A program made the translations under genes and the position numbers. Of a DNA stretch of 51,066 nt, positions 50,160 through 51,066 are shown one piece after another (within the stretch, counting starts at the first letter, position 1; each line of letters begins with the position of its first letter). This stretch comes from Zygnema cylindricum (lineage: Eukaryota > Streptophyta > Zygnematophyceae > Zygnematales > Zygnemataceae): positions 206,195-257,260 of the forward strand of contig JBBHKE010002703.1 of the NCBI GenBank assembly GCA_037447655.1. Direction: 5' to 3'. The notes beneath the pieces are model-generated. The model worked only from the letters and a program-made list of their open reading frames with translations. It ran no database searches and had not been told where the DNA came from.

Positions 50160-50936
50160 GAAAAAGTTTTGTGGCATTAGAGGCTCGATCATGTTTATCA
50201 TGAAAGGTTTGATAAAATGGTGAAGCAAAATATGATATATGGTGTTAAATTAGGACAAACAGATTCTCATGTATGTGATGGATGTGTTTTGGGAAAGCTT
50301 CATAGGCTGCCCCTACGTCAGACAGCGATTTAACCGGGCCACATATTTGCTGCAAATTATTCAATAGGATGTATGGGGACCGTCAAAAGTTCCTTCTCTC
50401 GGTGGCAGTCGGTTTCTGGTCAATTTTACGGATGATTTCTCAAGTTACAGCAAGGTTTACTTTATGAAAAAAAAAAGTGAAGTGCTCAGTCAGTTCAAAC
50501 ATTTTCCGGTATGGGCGGAAAAGCTTCATGGGAAATCGATTCTTTTCCTTCGGTCCGACAACGGAGGGAAATATGTTTCTCGTGCATTCTCGGACTACTT
50601 GAAAGAAAATGGCATTTCTCGGCAATTTACAGTTCTTTATACTCCGTAGCCAAATAGAGTATCCGAAAGACTCAACCAACTCTAACGGAAAGTGCAAAAT
50701 CTATGTTGCTATATAAGGGAATAGATTTCAAATTTTGGGGTGAGGCTTCCTCGTGTGCCTCGTATATTAGGAATAGAATAAAGACTAGAGCAATAAAAGG
50801 GAAAACACCATATGAAGTGTGGACCGGAAGAAAACCAAATGTTAGTCACTTTCGGGTTTTTGAAGTAAATGTTTTATTTTGGATAATCTCCCTACTTCCA
50901 AACTTAGTCCGAAATCGATTCCAGGAATATTTATAG
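50160..50936 (+). pseudogene. pol: Element I GAG-pre-integrase finger and integrase core
   Basis: The HHCC region reads WH, stop, RLDHVYHERFDKMVKQ, then CDGCVLGKLHRLPL. After stops, DVWGPSKVPSLGGSRFLV gives the first catalytic aspartate and FTDDFSSYSKVYFMKKKSEV the following strands. The open part 50464-50649 holds FLRSDNGGKYVSRAFSDYLK with the second aspartate, and a shifted RVSERLNQ gives the glutamate. A further frame (50703-50936) has CASYIRNRIKTRAIKGKTPY and EVWTGRKPNVSHFRVF. Catalytic residues survive but the frame is broken several times. The element continues beyond the window. Confidence 0.8.
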
Positions 50937-51066
50937 GATATGATGATGAATAAGTGGGCTATAGGGTATTCAATACAGATAGGAATACACTTCAGACTGC
51001 TGGAAATATTCAGGTTAAGGAAGAGAGTCGATCAGTATATGTTTTTGGTGTGACAGATTTTGAAAA

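Larger units (their letters stand above)
49601..51066 (+). mobile_element. Element I: decayed copia retrotransposon of another lineage, cut by window end
   Basis: Gag, GAG-pre-integrase finger and integrase are readable in plus orientation. The protein differs strongly from A to G (SASNQQVTGPLSW start, GCVLGKLHRLPL finger, FRSDNGGKY-type core), so this is a separate lineage. Stops and frameshifts are frequent. Confidence 0.8.

Overview
This window is eukaryotic and reads as transposon-dominated intergenic DNA of a land plant. I found no intact host gene. The recognisable coding sequence is almost all Ty1/copia-type gag-pol (UBN2-like Gag, CCHC knuckle, DSG protease, HHCC/DDE integrase, YVDD reverse transcriptase, Ty1-type RNase H), and most copies carry stops or frameshifts. 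Plant origin is inferred from the copia lineages, the TATA-type LTR promoters and a telo-box motif. The primer binding sites match the anticodon arm of initiator tRNA-Met (half-tRNA priming, as in Drosophila copia and yeast Ty5) rather than the tRNA 3' end used by most flowering-plant copia elements. That may point to a non-seed plant, but I cannot name a species.

Layout. 1-3589: AT-rich, no supportable gene, a cluster of small hairpins near 190-440. 3590-4014: 3' part of a plus-strand LTR abutting element A. 4015-7891: element A (minus), decayed, with its 5' LTR meeting a plus-strand LTR fragment (7892-8178) head to head. 8179-10907: no element, except a decayed minus-strand coding remnant at about 10160-10890. 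10908-25982: element B (plus), interrupted in its RNase H region by a 9.6-kb minus-strand array of two elements, C and D, in the form LTR-int-LTR-int-LTR, with a perfect 5-bp target duplication AAGAT at its outer ends. 26028-34096: a tandem array of a non-coding LTR element (four 1.3-kb LTRs, three 925-bp internal regions, period 2261 bp). 34097-48640: element E (plus), a reduced derivative. The tandem array abuts its 5' LTR, and its 3' LTR is split by an 11.7-kb composite of elements F and G (minus), bounded by a perfect TTAGG duplication. 49601-51066: a decayed copia element of another lineage (I), running off the window.

Three points stand out. First, three separate blocks are multimeric LTR arrays sharing internal LTRs, and two have a single target duplication around the whole block. 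Second, element G is a mosaic: part is a reverse-complement copy of element B that includes the exact B/C insertion junction, and part is nearly identical to F. This implies ectopic conversion or inverted duplication over about 26 kb, or an assembly fault. Third, in most LTR families the gag reading frame begins inside the LTR, about 20 nt before its end, and is translated through the primer binding site. The LTRs also share a T-arm-like hairpin, a core near the 5' end, and a GTAC-rich inverted repeat upstream of the TATA box.

All comparisons were made by eye. Percent identities, ages and taxonomic placement were not computed.
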